A stretch of DNA of 64,000 bases, taken from positions 118,177-182,176 of the forward strand of contig CAMFLX010000001.1 of NCBI GenBank assembly GCA_945957555.1, read 5' to 3'. Source of the DNA: an uncultured Cytophagales bacterium (GTDB lineage Bacteria; Bacteroidota; Bacteroidia; Cytophagales; UBA9547). Within the stretch, counting starts at the first letter, position 1. Each line of letters opens with the position of its first letter. A program made the position numbers and the translations under genes. Shown here piece by piece: positions 28,129 to 36,673 of the stretch. Under the pieces are notes generated by a model. The model was not told the origin of the DNA. It saw nothing but the letters and a program-made list of their open reading frames with translations, and searched no databases.

Positions 28129-29154
28129 ATGAAACACAAGTTTGTGATAGGGATTCTATTGCCTATACTTTGCCTGCTCAGTTGTAAAGAAGGCGCAAAG
28201 GATAAAGTAACCAACGCAGTCTACATTTGGAACAGTAGGGAGAGCTATGACTTTTTGGATACCACAGAGATCAAGTTTTTGAAGAACAACAAGGTTGAAA
28301 AACTGTATTGTAAACTTACCGATGTGGCTTGGAGCGAAGAAGAGCATGCCTACCCAGTTGATACCAAGTATCTTCCAACAGACAAAATGTTGAGATCTTA
28401 TTATGAGATTATTCCGTGTATCTTCTTTACCAATGAAGTCATGTTGCACAGTACCGAAAAGGAATTGGAATATATTGCCGAAAAAATTGCAGCAAGATTA
28501 TTCGACCAAGGCCAGTTTACTGAATACCAGATAGACTGCGATTGGTCTGCACAGAGTAAAGACAAATATTTCTATTTTTTAGAAAAGATAAAATCATACT
28601 TGAAAGGTAAAAAACTGTCGGTCACGCTCAGATTGTACCAATACAAATATCCGGATAAAACGGGCGTGCCTCCTGCAGATAGAGCCATGCTGATGTTGTA
28701 TAATTTTAAGTCTCCACAAGTATTAAGCAAGAGCAATACGATATTTGATAAGGCTGAAGCAGAAAAGTATATCAGCCAAACGCCTTACAAACTTCCTATA
28801 GATTTTGTATTGCCCTCATTCTCTTGGGAAATCTTATATACATCCGATGGCAAGTTCCTGGGATTTATCGAGGACAAAGCATTGAAGGATGACAAAGTGC
28901 TATTCAGAAACACTGACAAAAATACTTTTGTGGCTTTGAAAGACACAGCTGTAAGGGGTTTTTACCTGAGGTCTGGCAATATACTCAAGCAGGAAAGTGC
29001 TGGGCTTCAAGAACTCAAGGCGGCCTATGAACTCATCGATGACTTTAAGAACACAGATGCCTATACCGTGGCTATTTTTGATCTGAATACATTCACCACA
29101 ACGTTAATAAACTCAAATCCCGATGAAAACATTTTTGCAAAAAGCGCTCGTTAG
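28129..29154 (+). CDS. Lipoprotein with TIM-barrel-like (DUF3142-like) domain
   Basis: The 341-residue protein has a lipoprotein signal ending LLSCKEG (Cys near residue 19). The mature part contains YQIDCDWSAQSKDKYFYFLE, then KKLSVTLRLYQYKYPDKTGV and DRAMLMLYNF. This pattern of strand ends resembles DUF3142-type glycosidase-like TIM barrels, but I assign this only tentatively. Acidic residues in IDCDW would lie at the barrel mouth. The gene starts 26 bp after the MBOAT gene and overlaps the next gene by 32 bp, so it belongs to the envelope operon. Confidence 0.8.
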   Translation: MKHKFVIGILLPILCLLSCKEGAKDKVTNAVYIWNSRESYDFLDTTEIKFLKNNKVEKLYCKLTDVAWSEEEHAYPVDTKYLPTDKMLRSYYEIIPCIFFTNEVMLHSTEKELEYIAEKIAARLFDQGQFTEYQIDCDWSAQSKDKYFYFLEKIKSYLKGKKLSVTLRLYQYKYPDKTGVPPADRAMLMLYNFKSPQVLSKSNTIFDKAEAEKYISQTPYKLPIDFVLPSFSWEILYTSDGKFLGFIEDKALKDDKVLFRNTDKNTFVALKDTAVRGFYLRSGNILKQESAGLQELKAAYELIDDFKNTDAYTVAIFDLNTFTTTLINSNPDENIFAKSAR

Positions 29155-31441
29155 TATTTTATTGCTTGTTCCTGCGTTTAGTGCCATGAATTGCGTGTAT
29201 TACTACAGGGGAGATGAAATGAGGGTGAATAACTTCATGGGAAACTTGCTCGGCTTCGATGCGCTCAGTCGTTTTATATATACAACAGAAAATTATAATG
29301 TGGAGGAGGGCTCACCAGTAACCTCATACACTGAGAATATTGATCAGTGGTTTAAGTACTGTAATGACCCTAGTGTGAAAAAGACTGACATATACCGATT
29401 TTTGTATGAAACAGATAACCAAACGTTTATCAAGAACCGGAAGATTTTTGAACACAACAATTCCTTTATTAGAGTTATTAAAAGCAATAAAGCTGCTTAT
29501 GAATATTTAAAACTGATCAATGCAAAAGACAAAGATAGCTTTACCAACACTTGGGACAATTTTGCCAAGGGGGAACGATATTATTATAATTATACCAATG
29601 TAAATCCATATACCTGCGATAGTTTGTACACGCGCTGTAGCGATCGTTTTCTTAAAAAGCGATATGCCTACCAGTATTTGGTTTGTAGTTTTTACAGACA
29701 AGACTCGGCCAAGGTACATGAACTTTTCAAAAAACATTTTGCCAATCCTCAGAAAGATTGGTTGGATTATTCGGCACAGCACTACTATGCCTATCTCCAC
29801 CCTAAACACGACAGCCTACGACTGGACTGTATCATGTACGGAAGCGATAAGTTTTTTGTAAATGTGCAATTGCTCAATACTTCTCCTAACTTCAAAAAGT
29901 GGATCAGCAAAGAGAAAGATCCTAAGACCTTGTCTTATCTACTCGCAGTACAGTCGTTGAGAAACCCAGGGAGAAATCTAGAAGCGTTGGATAAAATAAT
30001 AACTCTTTATCCTAATAATCGGCTCCTCAATTTCTTGATCACTAGGGAAATTAACAAGATCGAAGACTGGATACAGACCCCAAAGATCACCGGTTTTGAT
30101 TCTTTTGTACATGACTCTTGGTATGATGAAGCAAATTACGACAAGAAAAACAATTGGTTTGCGGACTATGCGTATTCCAAAAGATTTCTGGCGTTTTTAA
30201 ATACAGTACCTGTTCAGAAAGATAATGAGTTGTTCTTAAGATTGGCAAATAGCTATTTGCGTTTGATCTTGAATTTACCCAATGATCCTACTAAAAACAT
30301 GAACGCTAAGGATTTTGTGAGCGATTCCAAGTTTTATGTACAAGCCAGAGTTCTTGAAATCTTCATGAAACTGAAAGCAAAATCTTTAGCACCTACTATA
30401 GAGCAAGAGGTTTTGGATGTGATTCAGCTTTGTGGTAAAAGTACTGATAGCTACTATATGTATCAATTTATGAGGACAGCTTCTCAGCTCATGCTGCAAC
30501 ACCAGCAGCTCAGAGGAAAGGCATATATGCTCTTGGCACAAGGAGGTTTACCTAAAGCTGTGGGGGATATCTATTATTCATATTCTTTTTATATAGATCT
30601 TTTCAAAAATGCAAGTGTGGCCGACATAGATCAAGTGATGGAGGTAATTCGCAAGAAGGAACGGACTCCTTTCGAAGAATACATAGCTACACTACCAGCA
30701 AATACATATTATTACTATTATGATGAATATGATGAACCAAAACATGGCCAAATAAGGGAAAATTACGATACACTTAGAATATTGGACACCAAGGCCATAA
30801 AATACATTCATAATGATGAATTGGAGCATGCACTAGCAGTCTACAAAACTTTCCCAAAAGCCTATTGGGATACTTACTATTATGACGATCCATTCACCTT
30901 CAGCATTTACGATGGTCACAATCACGGCCATACCGACAAAGCAGGCTATACCAAAAAGGATTTTCTCGAAAAGTTGATTGTATACAAAAAGCAGCTCAAA
31001 ACGAATCCTTCCGATGCCTTGCTTAATTATTACGTAGGCAATGCATACCTTTCACTTACTTATTATGGTAAGAACTGGTATATGTATGACAACTATTGGA
31101 CTTCCGGTGATGATGGTCGTGTGGCTTCAAAGAATACATTCGAACAAAGCTACTATGCTTGCGCACAAGCAATACCTTATTATAAAGCTGCTCTTCTATG
31201 TAAAGCTGACGATAAACTCCATAAACTTGTGGCTATCAATCTTGCGTATTGTTTAGAACGGGACAAAAACAGGCCTATGAGCAAATTTCTTAGTAAAGAT
31301 CAGAAGGAATTCTATAAAGAAATCCAAGACAACTGTGACCTGTATGCACAATACTTAGACACATATAGGCATGTAGGTTCTGACTATGTGAAAGGAGAAG
31401 AACAAAGCGTAAGGCTTCGCAAATTTGAATACTGGTATTAA
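29123..31441 (+). CDS. Large exported protein of the SGNH-MBOAT operon, helical repeats possible
   Basis: The 772-residue protein starts with a signal peptide (MKTFLQKALVSILLLVPAFS). The rest is predicted mostly alpha-helical, very rich in Tyr and Lys, and includes segments that could be TPR-like pairs, such as DALLNYYVGNAYLSLTYYG near residues 636-654. No enzyme motif is seen and I do not recognise the family. It is the last gene of the five-gene operon, translationally coupled to the TIM-barrel-like lipoprotein by a 32 bp overlap. It is followed by a terminator. A structural or docking role for the acetylation machinery is possible, but this is inference. Confidence 0.8.
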   Translation: MKTFLQKALVSILLLVPAFSAMNCVYYYRGDEMRVNNFMGNLLGFDALSRFIYTTENYNVEEGSPVTSYTENIDQWFKYCNDPSVKKTDIYRFLYETDNQTFIKNRKIFEHNNSFIRVIKSNKAAYEYLKLINAKDKDSFTNTWDNFAKGERYYYNYTNVNPYTCDSLYTRCSDRFLKKRYAYQYLVCSFYRQDSAKVHELFKKHFANPQKDWLDYSAQHYYAYLHPKHDSLRLDCIMYGSDKFFVNVQLLNTSPNFKKWISKEKDPKTLSYLLAVQSLRNPGRNLEALDKIITLYPNNRLLNFLITREINKIEDWIQTPKITGFDSFVHDSWYDEANYDKKNNWFADYAYSKRFLAFLNTVPVQKDNELFLRLANSYLRLILNLPNDPTKNMNAKDFVSDSKFYVQARVLEIFMKLKAKSLAPTIEQEVLDVIQLCGKSTDSYYMYQFMRTASQLMLQHQQLRGKAYMLLAQGGLPKAVGDIYYSYSFYIDLFKNASVADIDQVMEVIRKKERTPFEEYIATLPANTYYYYYDEYDEPKHGQIRENYDTLRILDTKAIKYIHNDELEHALAVYKTFPKAYWDTYYYDDPFTFSIYDGHNHGHTDKAGYTKKDFLEKLIVYKKQLKTNPSDALLNYYVGNAYLSLTYYGKNWYMYDNYWTSGDDGRVASKNTFEQSYYACAQAIPYYKAALLCKADDKLHKLVAINLAYCLERDKNRPMSKFLSKDQKEFYKEIQDNCDLYAQYLDTYRHVGSDYVKGEEQSVRLRKFEYWY

Positions 31442-31453
31442 ATAACAAAAACA

Positions 31454-31490
31454 AAAGAGGCTGTCCAAAAAGGTCAGCCTCTTTCGTTTT
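31454..31490 (+). terminator. Terminator after the SGNH-MBOAT operon
   Basis: The stem aaagaggctg / cagcctcttt (31454-31463, 31475-31484) encloses a loop with an inner CC/GG pair and ends in TCGTTTT. It overlaps the left end of the MITE-like element described next. Confidence 0.85.
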
Positions 31491-31585
31491 AGTGCAATTT
31501 AATGCTTATTCAATGGTTATATACCGATATAGATCTTTAAATAATCCAATTAAAAATTTCGTTTTTGACCTTTTCGGACAGCCTC
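31457..31585. mobile_element. MITE-like element with 20-bp terminal inverted repeats
   Basis: GAGGCTGTCCAAAAAGGTCA at 31457-31476 is repeated in inverted form at 31566-31585 with one mismatch (A to G at position 11). The two ends enclose 89 bp of AT-rich sequence with no ORF, for a total of 129 bp. Ends beginning GAGGCTGTCC are a form common among bacterial insertion sequences. No target-site duplication is evident. The element fills the space between two convergent genes, and its left end doubles as the operon terminator. It could be an IS remnant, a MITE, or just two related terminators. Confidence 0.55.
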
Positions 31586-31591
31586 CTAATT

Positions 31592-33196
31592 TTATTCATC
31601 ATCGTCGTCATCATGATGATGTCTACGTTGTTTACAGTCCATACACTCGAGACGTTTCTTTTGTGAAACCCACCAAGTACTAGAAAAAGAGTTTTCTCCA
31701 TATCTTCTTGAGCCCTGTACAGACACATTGATCCTGTCTATGTTGTTACCCAATCGTATTTTTTTGCCTTTGGGCACTCGTACTTCTAATATGGCTATTT
31801 GATTGCGAAACTTATCAGCCTTTGGAAAGGAGAAGTAAGGCGAAAGCGTCAATCTGTTTCCTGAAAGATCAACTTTATAATCAGTATGTTCCGCTTTCTC
31901 TACCGCACTTCTAGAAGTAAGACCATTACTTTTTTTGTGTAAAATGATCTCAAACTCAGAAGAATCTTCCTTTTGAACAATGTTAAGCTTCGGATAACCT
32001 AAGTAGACACGATTACCCTCTACTATAATAAATTCTGAATGATTCCATACATCTTCATAAGCCAGATGCGTGGAAAATTTATCATCATCATTTACATCTA
32101 TGAGTAACTCTTGTGTAGAATCTGCACAAGGTATGGTGTACTCTACCGCAGTTCTATTTCTGAAATCCATACCAAGATTGATACTAGAAATAATCACGAA
32201 GATGAAACAAACAAACCAAACTGCGCCCATGCAAATACCTAGCGTTTTAAAAGAAGTTTTGATCCCAAAAAGGACCTTAGCTCCAGTAAGAATCATACTT
32301 ATGATGGGGATCAAAACTACTAAGATGAGGGCAATGAATATAAAGTAGCCAAATCCTTCTAAGGGGCTGATCAAGTCAATAATGGTAAAAAGACCCACAC
32401 CATGTTCAGTATCAGTTAAAGGAATAAGACCACTATGGCCAAAGAATATCGTAAAAACCATGGGTAAAACAAAGAGTCCACCCACCAACAGAGCAAAACC
32501 CACAAGACCAGCGATGATTTTCACAAACAATGATCCAGCTGAAATCCCTTTGTAAAAGATGTCATTAAGCGCTTTGCTAAATTTACCATTCGTAGTGTTC
32601 TCATTAATATTGTTTTTCAGCTTGTTAAAATGGTCTATGATACTCTCAACGGTTACCGACTTACCCTTCATCTGTAACTTATCAGCAGTTGTTTTAGCCT
32701 CAGGTACTATGAAAAACAGTATCAAATAAATCAAGATCCCAAAACCAAAAAATATGGCTACGAAAATCCAAAGCAACCTTATAACAGTAACATCAATGTT
32801 GAGGTATTGAGATAATCCACTGCATACACCACCCAAAACAGAGTTTTCAGTGTCTCTAAATAATCTCTTATCCAGACTTTCCGAACCTAGATTCGTGTCT
32901 TTACCCAAATTTATTTTTGAGGGTTCTTCAAAACCTTCTGATATGTAATCTTCAGGTTTACCCATGGTTTCTATCACGAAGTCGATGTCCCTTTCTACGA
33001 TTACTTCCTTTTGTATATTCCTGAGCTTGAATATTTCAGCGATACGCTGCTCTATATCATGCATAATTTCTTCACAGTCTTCTGAGGATTTGAAGTTTTT
33101 CTTGATGGCAGAGAGGTATTGATACAGTTTTTGATAAGCTTCTTCTTCTATATTGAAGACAAATCCTCCGATGTTTACAGAAATAGTTTTATTCAT
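31592..33196 (-). CDS. PspC-domain membrane protein
   Basis: The 534-residue protein has three parts. A cytoplasmic N-terminal region of about 90 residues (MNKTISVNIGGFVFNIEEEA) is typical of Bacteroidota PspC proteins. A PspC domain at about 107-170 has KRLFRDTENSVLGGVCSGLS, followed by a membrane helix. Further membrane helices lie at about 215-350. The C-terminal exported part, about residues 370-534, ends in a His/Asp-rich tail (RRHHHDDDDDE). It is cotranscribed with the padR gene 11 bp upstream. PspC proteins sense envelope stress in other bacteria; the role here is inferred only. Confidence 0.92.
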   Translation of the reverse strand: MNKTISVNIGGFVFNIEEEAYQKLYQYLSAIKKNFKSSEDCEEIMHDIEQRIAEIFKLRNIQKEVIVERDIDFVIETMGKPEDYISEGFEEPSKINLGKDTNLGSESLDKRLFRDTENSVLGGVCSGLSQYLNIDVTVIRLLWIFVAIFFGFGILIYLILFFIVPEAKTTADKLQMKGKSVTVESIIDHFNKLKNNINENTTNGKFSKALNDIFYKGISAGSLFVKIIAGLVGFALLVGGLFVLPMVFTIFFGHSGLIPLTDTEHGVGLFTIIDLISPLEGFGYFIFIALILVVLIPIISMILTGAKVLFGIKTSFKTLGICMGAVWFVCFIFVIISSINLGMDFRNRTAVEYTIPCADSTQELLIDVNDDDKFSTHLAYEDVWNHSEFIIVEGNRVYLGYPKLNIVQKEDSSEFEIILHKKSNGLTSRSAVEKAEHTDYKVDLSGNRLTLSPYFSFPKADKFRNQIAILEVRVPKGKKIRLGNNIDRINVSVQGSRRYGENSFSSTWWVSQKKRLECMDCKQRRHHHDDDDDE

Positions 33197-33207
33197 TGTA
33201 ATTGTAT

Positions 33208-33537
33208 TTAAGTGTTAGAGATTTTTTCTATGGCTTGCGACAGTTCGTCCCAAGTAATTTTTAATTCGTTACGAAATTTCACTCCCTCTTCAGTGAGCGC
33301 ATAATATTTCCGAGGAGGGCCCGAGGAAGACTCTACCCAGTTATATGATAACAGGCCTTCGTTTTTAAGACGGGTGAGTAAAGGGTATAAAGTTCCTTCA
33401 ACCACAATGAGTTTGGCTTGTTTGAGTTCTTCTATAATATCGGGAGGGTAAGCTTCCTTTCTGGAAAGTACCGTGAGAATACAATATTCAAGGATCCCTT
33501 TCCTCATCTGTGCTTTAGTATTTTCTACATTGACCAT
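33208..33537 (-). CDS. PadR-family transcriptional regulator
   Basis: About 109 residues starting at the ATG at 33537 (MVNVENTKAQMRKGILEYCI). A longer reading to 33561 uses a non-ATG start and is not needed. The winged-helix PadR fold is seen in ILTVLSRKEAYPPDIIEELK and VEGTLYPLLTRLKNEGLLSY. The SSSGPPRKYYALTEEG wing is characteristic of the family. PadR regulators of this short type usually repress their own operon. Here a 31-bp palindrome overlaps the promoter 37-67 bp upstream of the start. The downstream gene is pspC, so this is a padR-pspC envelope-stress unit. Confidence 0.95.
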   Translation of the reverse strand: MVNVENTKAQMRKGILEYCILTVLSRKEAYPPDIIEELKQAKLIVVEGTLYPLLTRLKNEGLLSYNWVESSSGPPRKYYALTEEGVKFRNELKITWDELSQAIEKISNT

Positions 33538-33558
33538 GCTTTTTTGTTCTCGATGAAA

Positions 33559-33604
33559 CAAAGGTATGAAACTTTATAGTACTATGCAATACATAGTACT
33601 ATAA
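33559..33604 (-). promoter_or_regulatory. padR promoter with palindromic operator over the -33 element
   Basis: On the minus strand TACCTTTG (33566 to 33559) matches the -7 element TAnnTTTG and TTG (33589 to 33587) lies 20 bp upstream, giving a typical Bacteroidota promoter. A perfect palindrome with 13-bp arms (33574-33586 and 33592-33604, centre 5 bp) surrounds that TTG. Binding by PadR there would block the -33 element, which suggests autorepression. Confidence 0.8.
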
Positions 33605-33700
33605 TAAAATAGCATATAGTCTCTAAATATGTCTAAGAGGCATATTTAAGTTTAAGATATATAAAAAAGAGGTGATGAATGGTAGCTCTTTAAGGCTACA

Positions 33701-35794
33701 TTATGAAATGCGACTCCAATTGGTGGTAGTTTTTTTGAGTGCACTGAGATGGTTCTTGATATTTCTATGTTCAGGAGCATTAAATTCAGGATCCTTATCC
33801 ACGATTTCTTGGGCACAGTGCCGAGCTTCTCTTATAATTTCTTGATCTTGAGCAAGATTAGCAATCAACAAATCCAAGACACCACTTTGTTTGGTACCAG
33901 CCAATTCACCAGGTCCACGGAGCTGTAAGTCCACATCGGCTATTTTGAAGCCATCTGTAGTGTCACACATGGTTTGGATTCTGATCTTGCTTTCCTTTGA
34001 GATTCGATCTTTGTGCATCAGTATACAGTAGGATTTGTCAGCACCGCGACCCACACGACCACGGAGCTGGTGAAGCTGTGCTAACCCAAATCGCTCTGCA
34101 TTTTCTATCACCATTACCGAGGCGTTGGGTACGTTCACCCCAACTTCTATCACGGTGGTGGCCACCATGATCTTTGTTTCGCCTTTTACAAAGCGCTTCA
34201 TTTCAAAGTCCTTGTCGGCGGCTTTCATGCGTCCATGTAAAATTCCAATAGCCTCATCCTTGAAATATCTAGTAATGGCCTCAAAACCATCCATCAAATC
34301 CTTGAGGTCCTGTCTTTCTGACTCTTCTATAAGAGGGTACACAAAGTAGACCTGTCTCCCGAGAGCAATCTGCTCTCTTACAAAACCAAAAACGACCAAT
34401 CTGCTAGCATCGGTTTTGGCGGAAGTGCTTATGGGTTTTCTACCTGGCGGAAGTTCATCTATAACTGATATATCCAAATCGCCATATACAGTCATGGCCA
34501 GCGTTCTAGGAATAGGCGTAGCCGTCATTACCAAAACATGAGGATGAATATCGTCATTTTTTTTCCAAAGCTTGGCTCTTTGAGCAACCCCAAATCTATG
34601 CTGCTCGTCTATCACACACATTCCCAGTTTTTTAAACTTTACCTTATCTTCCAGTAGCGCATGTGTGCCTACTATGATTTTAAGGTTTCCCGATTCTAGA
34701 TCTTCATGAATTTGCCTTCTTTTGGCAACTTTGGTGGAACCTGTAAGCAACTCAAGCTGAATATCAAGTTGTTCACAATATTTGCTCAAACCCTGAAAGT
34801 GTTGTTCCGCAAGAATTTCTGTAGGCGCCATGATACAGGCTTGTGTATCGCTATCAATGGCCATCAGCATACAAATAAACGCAACCATAGTTTTACCACT
34901 GCCTACATCTCCTTGTAGCAAGCGATTCATTTGGAAACCACCAGTTACATCAGCTCTTATTTCTTTGATCACCTTTTTTTGAGCGTTGGTCAAATCAAAA
35001 GGGAGGAATTCACCATAAAATTTTTGTAATAGGGGTAATTTGTTAAAGATAAATCCCTTATATTTCGTTTTGTGATTCCTGTTTTCGGAGACTAATTTAA
35101 GTTGAACATAAAAAAGCTCTTCAAACTTAAGCCTTCGCGTAGCCTCCTTCAGTTGTTGTGCACTTTCAGGAATGTGGATCCATTGCAGAGCATCTGCTTT
35201 GGAAACAAGCCTGTATTTTTCCTTGAGATATAAAGGCAGTGTTTCATGAATATCTTTTTTTACGATATCCAGTAGGTTCTTTTGCATACCAAAGATCGAT
35301 TTGGAGTCTACAAAGTGTGTTCTAAGCTTATCAGTAATATTGTACACAGGCTGTAGAAAACCAGAAAGCACTTTATCGTCAGTCCAAAGCTCCAGCTCAG
35401 GGTGTACTACGTTAAAAGTGCGGCCAAAAAAATTTGGTTTGCCAAACACTAAATATTCCTGACCTATTTTGATTTTCTTTTCTACAAAATGAATACCTTG
35501 AAACCATACAAGTTCTAAAGTACCAGTGCGATCTTCTACGTTGACTACAAATCGTTTACCTTTACCGGCTCCAATGGTAGTTGCTCTAATAACCTTCGCA
35601 CGAACTTGAACAAATTGAAGGTCTTCGTTTAAATCTCTGATATTTTGGATTTTAGAACGGTCTTCGTATCTGAATGGATAGTGCTGAATGAGATCACCAA
35701 AATTAAATATTTGAAGCTCCTTTTGTAAGAGTTCGCCCCTAATAGGGCCCACTCCTTTAAGGTATTCGATATTTGTTTCAAATATATTAGCCAT
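33701..35794 (-). CDS. recG: ATP-dependent DNA helicase RecG
   Basis: This 697-residue protein has the RecG length. The wedge/OB-type N-terminal domain includes GPIRGELLQKEL and HYPFRYEDRS. Walker A is LLQGDVGSGKT, the DEAH-like motif is VIDEQHRFGVAQR, and motif III is VMTATPIPRTLA. The C-terminal region has GLAQLHQLRGRVGRG. RecG remodels stalled replication forks and Holliday junctions. It is on the minus strand 139 bp after the padR start, and its own upstream neighbour is divergent across a 55 bp gap. Confidence 0.97.
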   Translation of the reverse strand: MANIFETNIEYLKGVGPIRGELLQKELQIFNFGDLIQHYPFRYEDRSKIQNIRDLNEDLQFVQVRAKVIRATTIGAGKGKRFVVNVEDRTGTLELVWFQGIHFVEKKIKIGQEYLVFGKPNFFGRTFNVVHPELELWTDDKVLSGFLQPVYNITDKLRTHFVDSKSIFGMQKNLLDIVKKDIHETLPLYLKEKYRLVSKADALQWIHIPESAQQLKEATRRLKFEELFYVQLKLVSENRNHKTKYKGFIFNKLPLLQKFYGEFLPFDLTNAQKKVIKEIRADVTGGFQMNRLLQGDVGSGKTMVAFICMLMAIDSDTQACIMAPTEILAEQHFQGLSKYCEQLDIQLELLTGSTKVAKRRQIHEDLESGNLKIIVGTHALLEDKVKFKKLGMCVIDEQHRFGVAQRAKLWKKNDDIHPHVLVMTATPIPRTLAMTVYGDLDISVIDELPPGRKPISTSAKTDASRLVVFGFVREQIALGRQVYFVYPLIEESERQDLKDLMDGFEAITRYFKDEAIGILHGRMKAADKDFEMKRFVKGETKIMVATTVIEVGVNVPNASVMVIENAERFGLAQLHQLRGRVGRGADKSYCILMHKDRISKESKIRIQTMCDTTDGFKIADVDLQLRGPGELAGTKQSGVLDLLIANLAQDQEIIREARHCAQEIVDKDPEFNAPEHRNIKNHLSALKKTTTNWSRIS

Positions 35795-35849
35795 ATTAAA
35801 TTTTTGGCGTTAAATTTGGTTACGAAGTTATAAAAATAATTCTAAGTTA

Positions 35850-36545
35850 ATGGCTAAAAAAATACTTGTAGTTTTAGGTTTTTGTTTACATTTTCTTGCG
35901 ATCTCACAGAAGGTAAGTGTAGTAGAATCAACCGAAAAAATTGGTGATGTGCAAAGAACAGGAATGTCTATAACGCTCAAACTTAGCCAGAAAATGGTCG
36001 AAAATGGCTGGGAGAAATTTTTAAAGGAACATGGTAAGTACGACAGTAAGAGAAACGAATATACCCAAGAATTGGGAGAGTATAAAGAAATTAGCGGTAC
36101 CACCGTTAGAGTACTAGCGAAAGTTTTTACTGCCAAAGATGGCTTTGTGACGGTCTTTTGGGCAATTGACGTAGGAAACGAATACCTTACTTCTAAAAGT
36201 AATAAATGGGGTGCTGCTGAAAAACTTTTACATGATTTTGGAGTCTCTATGTACATACAAGATGTGAATCAACAAGTTAAAGAAGCAGAAGAGGCAGTGG
36301 CAGATGCCACCAAAAAACAAGAGAAAAAACTTAAAGAGGGAGAGAATCTTGTAAAAAAAGTTGAAGATAATAAAGAGGATAAGGCAAGACTAGAACAAAA
36401 ACTCAAAGATAACGCACAAGAACTTCAAGAGCTACAAAAGGCTCAGGAACAAAACAAATTGGATCAGGCTGACGCAGCTAAAGATGTTGAAAAAATGAAA
36501 AAAGCTGTTGAAGTCACCAAGCAAAAACTGAAGAACATTGAATAG
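35850..36545 (+). CDS. Exported protein with C-terminal coiled coil
   Basis: The 231-residue protein has a signal peptide (MAKKILVVLGFCLHFLAISQ) and a globular N-terminal part of about 120 residues. The C-terminal half, from residue 137 on, is a long Lys/Glu/Gln-rich coiled coil. I recognise no family. The protein probably is periplasmic. It has a gene of its own between recG (divergent) and trpA, and ends at a strong terminator. Confidence 0.8.
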   Translation: MAKKILVVLGFCLHFLAISQKVSVVESTEKIGDVQRTGMSITLKLSQKMVENGWEKFLKEHGKYDSKRNEYTQELGEYKEISGTTVRVLAKVFTAKDGFVTVFWAIDVGNEYLTSKSNKWGAAEKLLHDFGVSMYIQDVNQQVKEAEEAVADATKKQEKKLKEGENLVKKVEDNKEDKARLEQKLKDNAQELQELQKAQEQNKLDQADAAKDVEKMKKAVEVTKQKLKNIE

Positions 36546-36570
36546 TTAAGGTTTGCCGATACATCATATT

Positions 36571-36599
36571 AAAGGCGCTCCTCCAAGAGCGCTTTTTTT
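36571..36599 (+). terminator. Rho-independent terminator
   Basis: The stem gcgctc / gagcgc (36575 region and 36587-36592) has flanking A and T runs that extend the helix. It ends in a seven-base T run, 25 bp after the coiled-coil gene. Confidence 0.88.
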
Positions 36600-36625
36600 A
36601 TTGAATTTATGGATCAACAATAAAC

Positions 36626-36655
36626 TTGAAAGCTAAGACAGAATGCGTATTTTTG
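36626..36655 (+). promoter_or_regulatory. trpA promoter
   Basis: TTG at 36626-36628 and TATTTTTG at 36648-36655 match the Bacteroidota sigma factor consensus TTG-N19-TAnnTTTG with exactly 19 bp between. The trpA ATG is 18 bp further on. A longer open frame that starts at this same TTG is therefore promoter DNA, not coding sequence. Confidence 0.78.
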
Positions 36656-36673
36656 TGCAAAATATTTTTTCAA

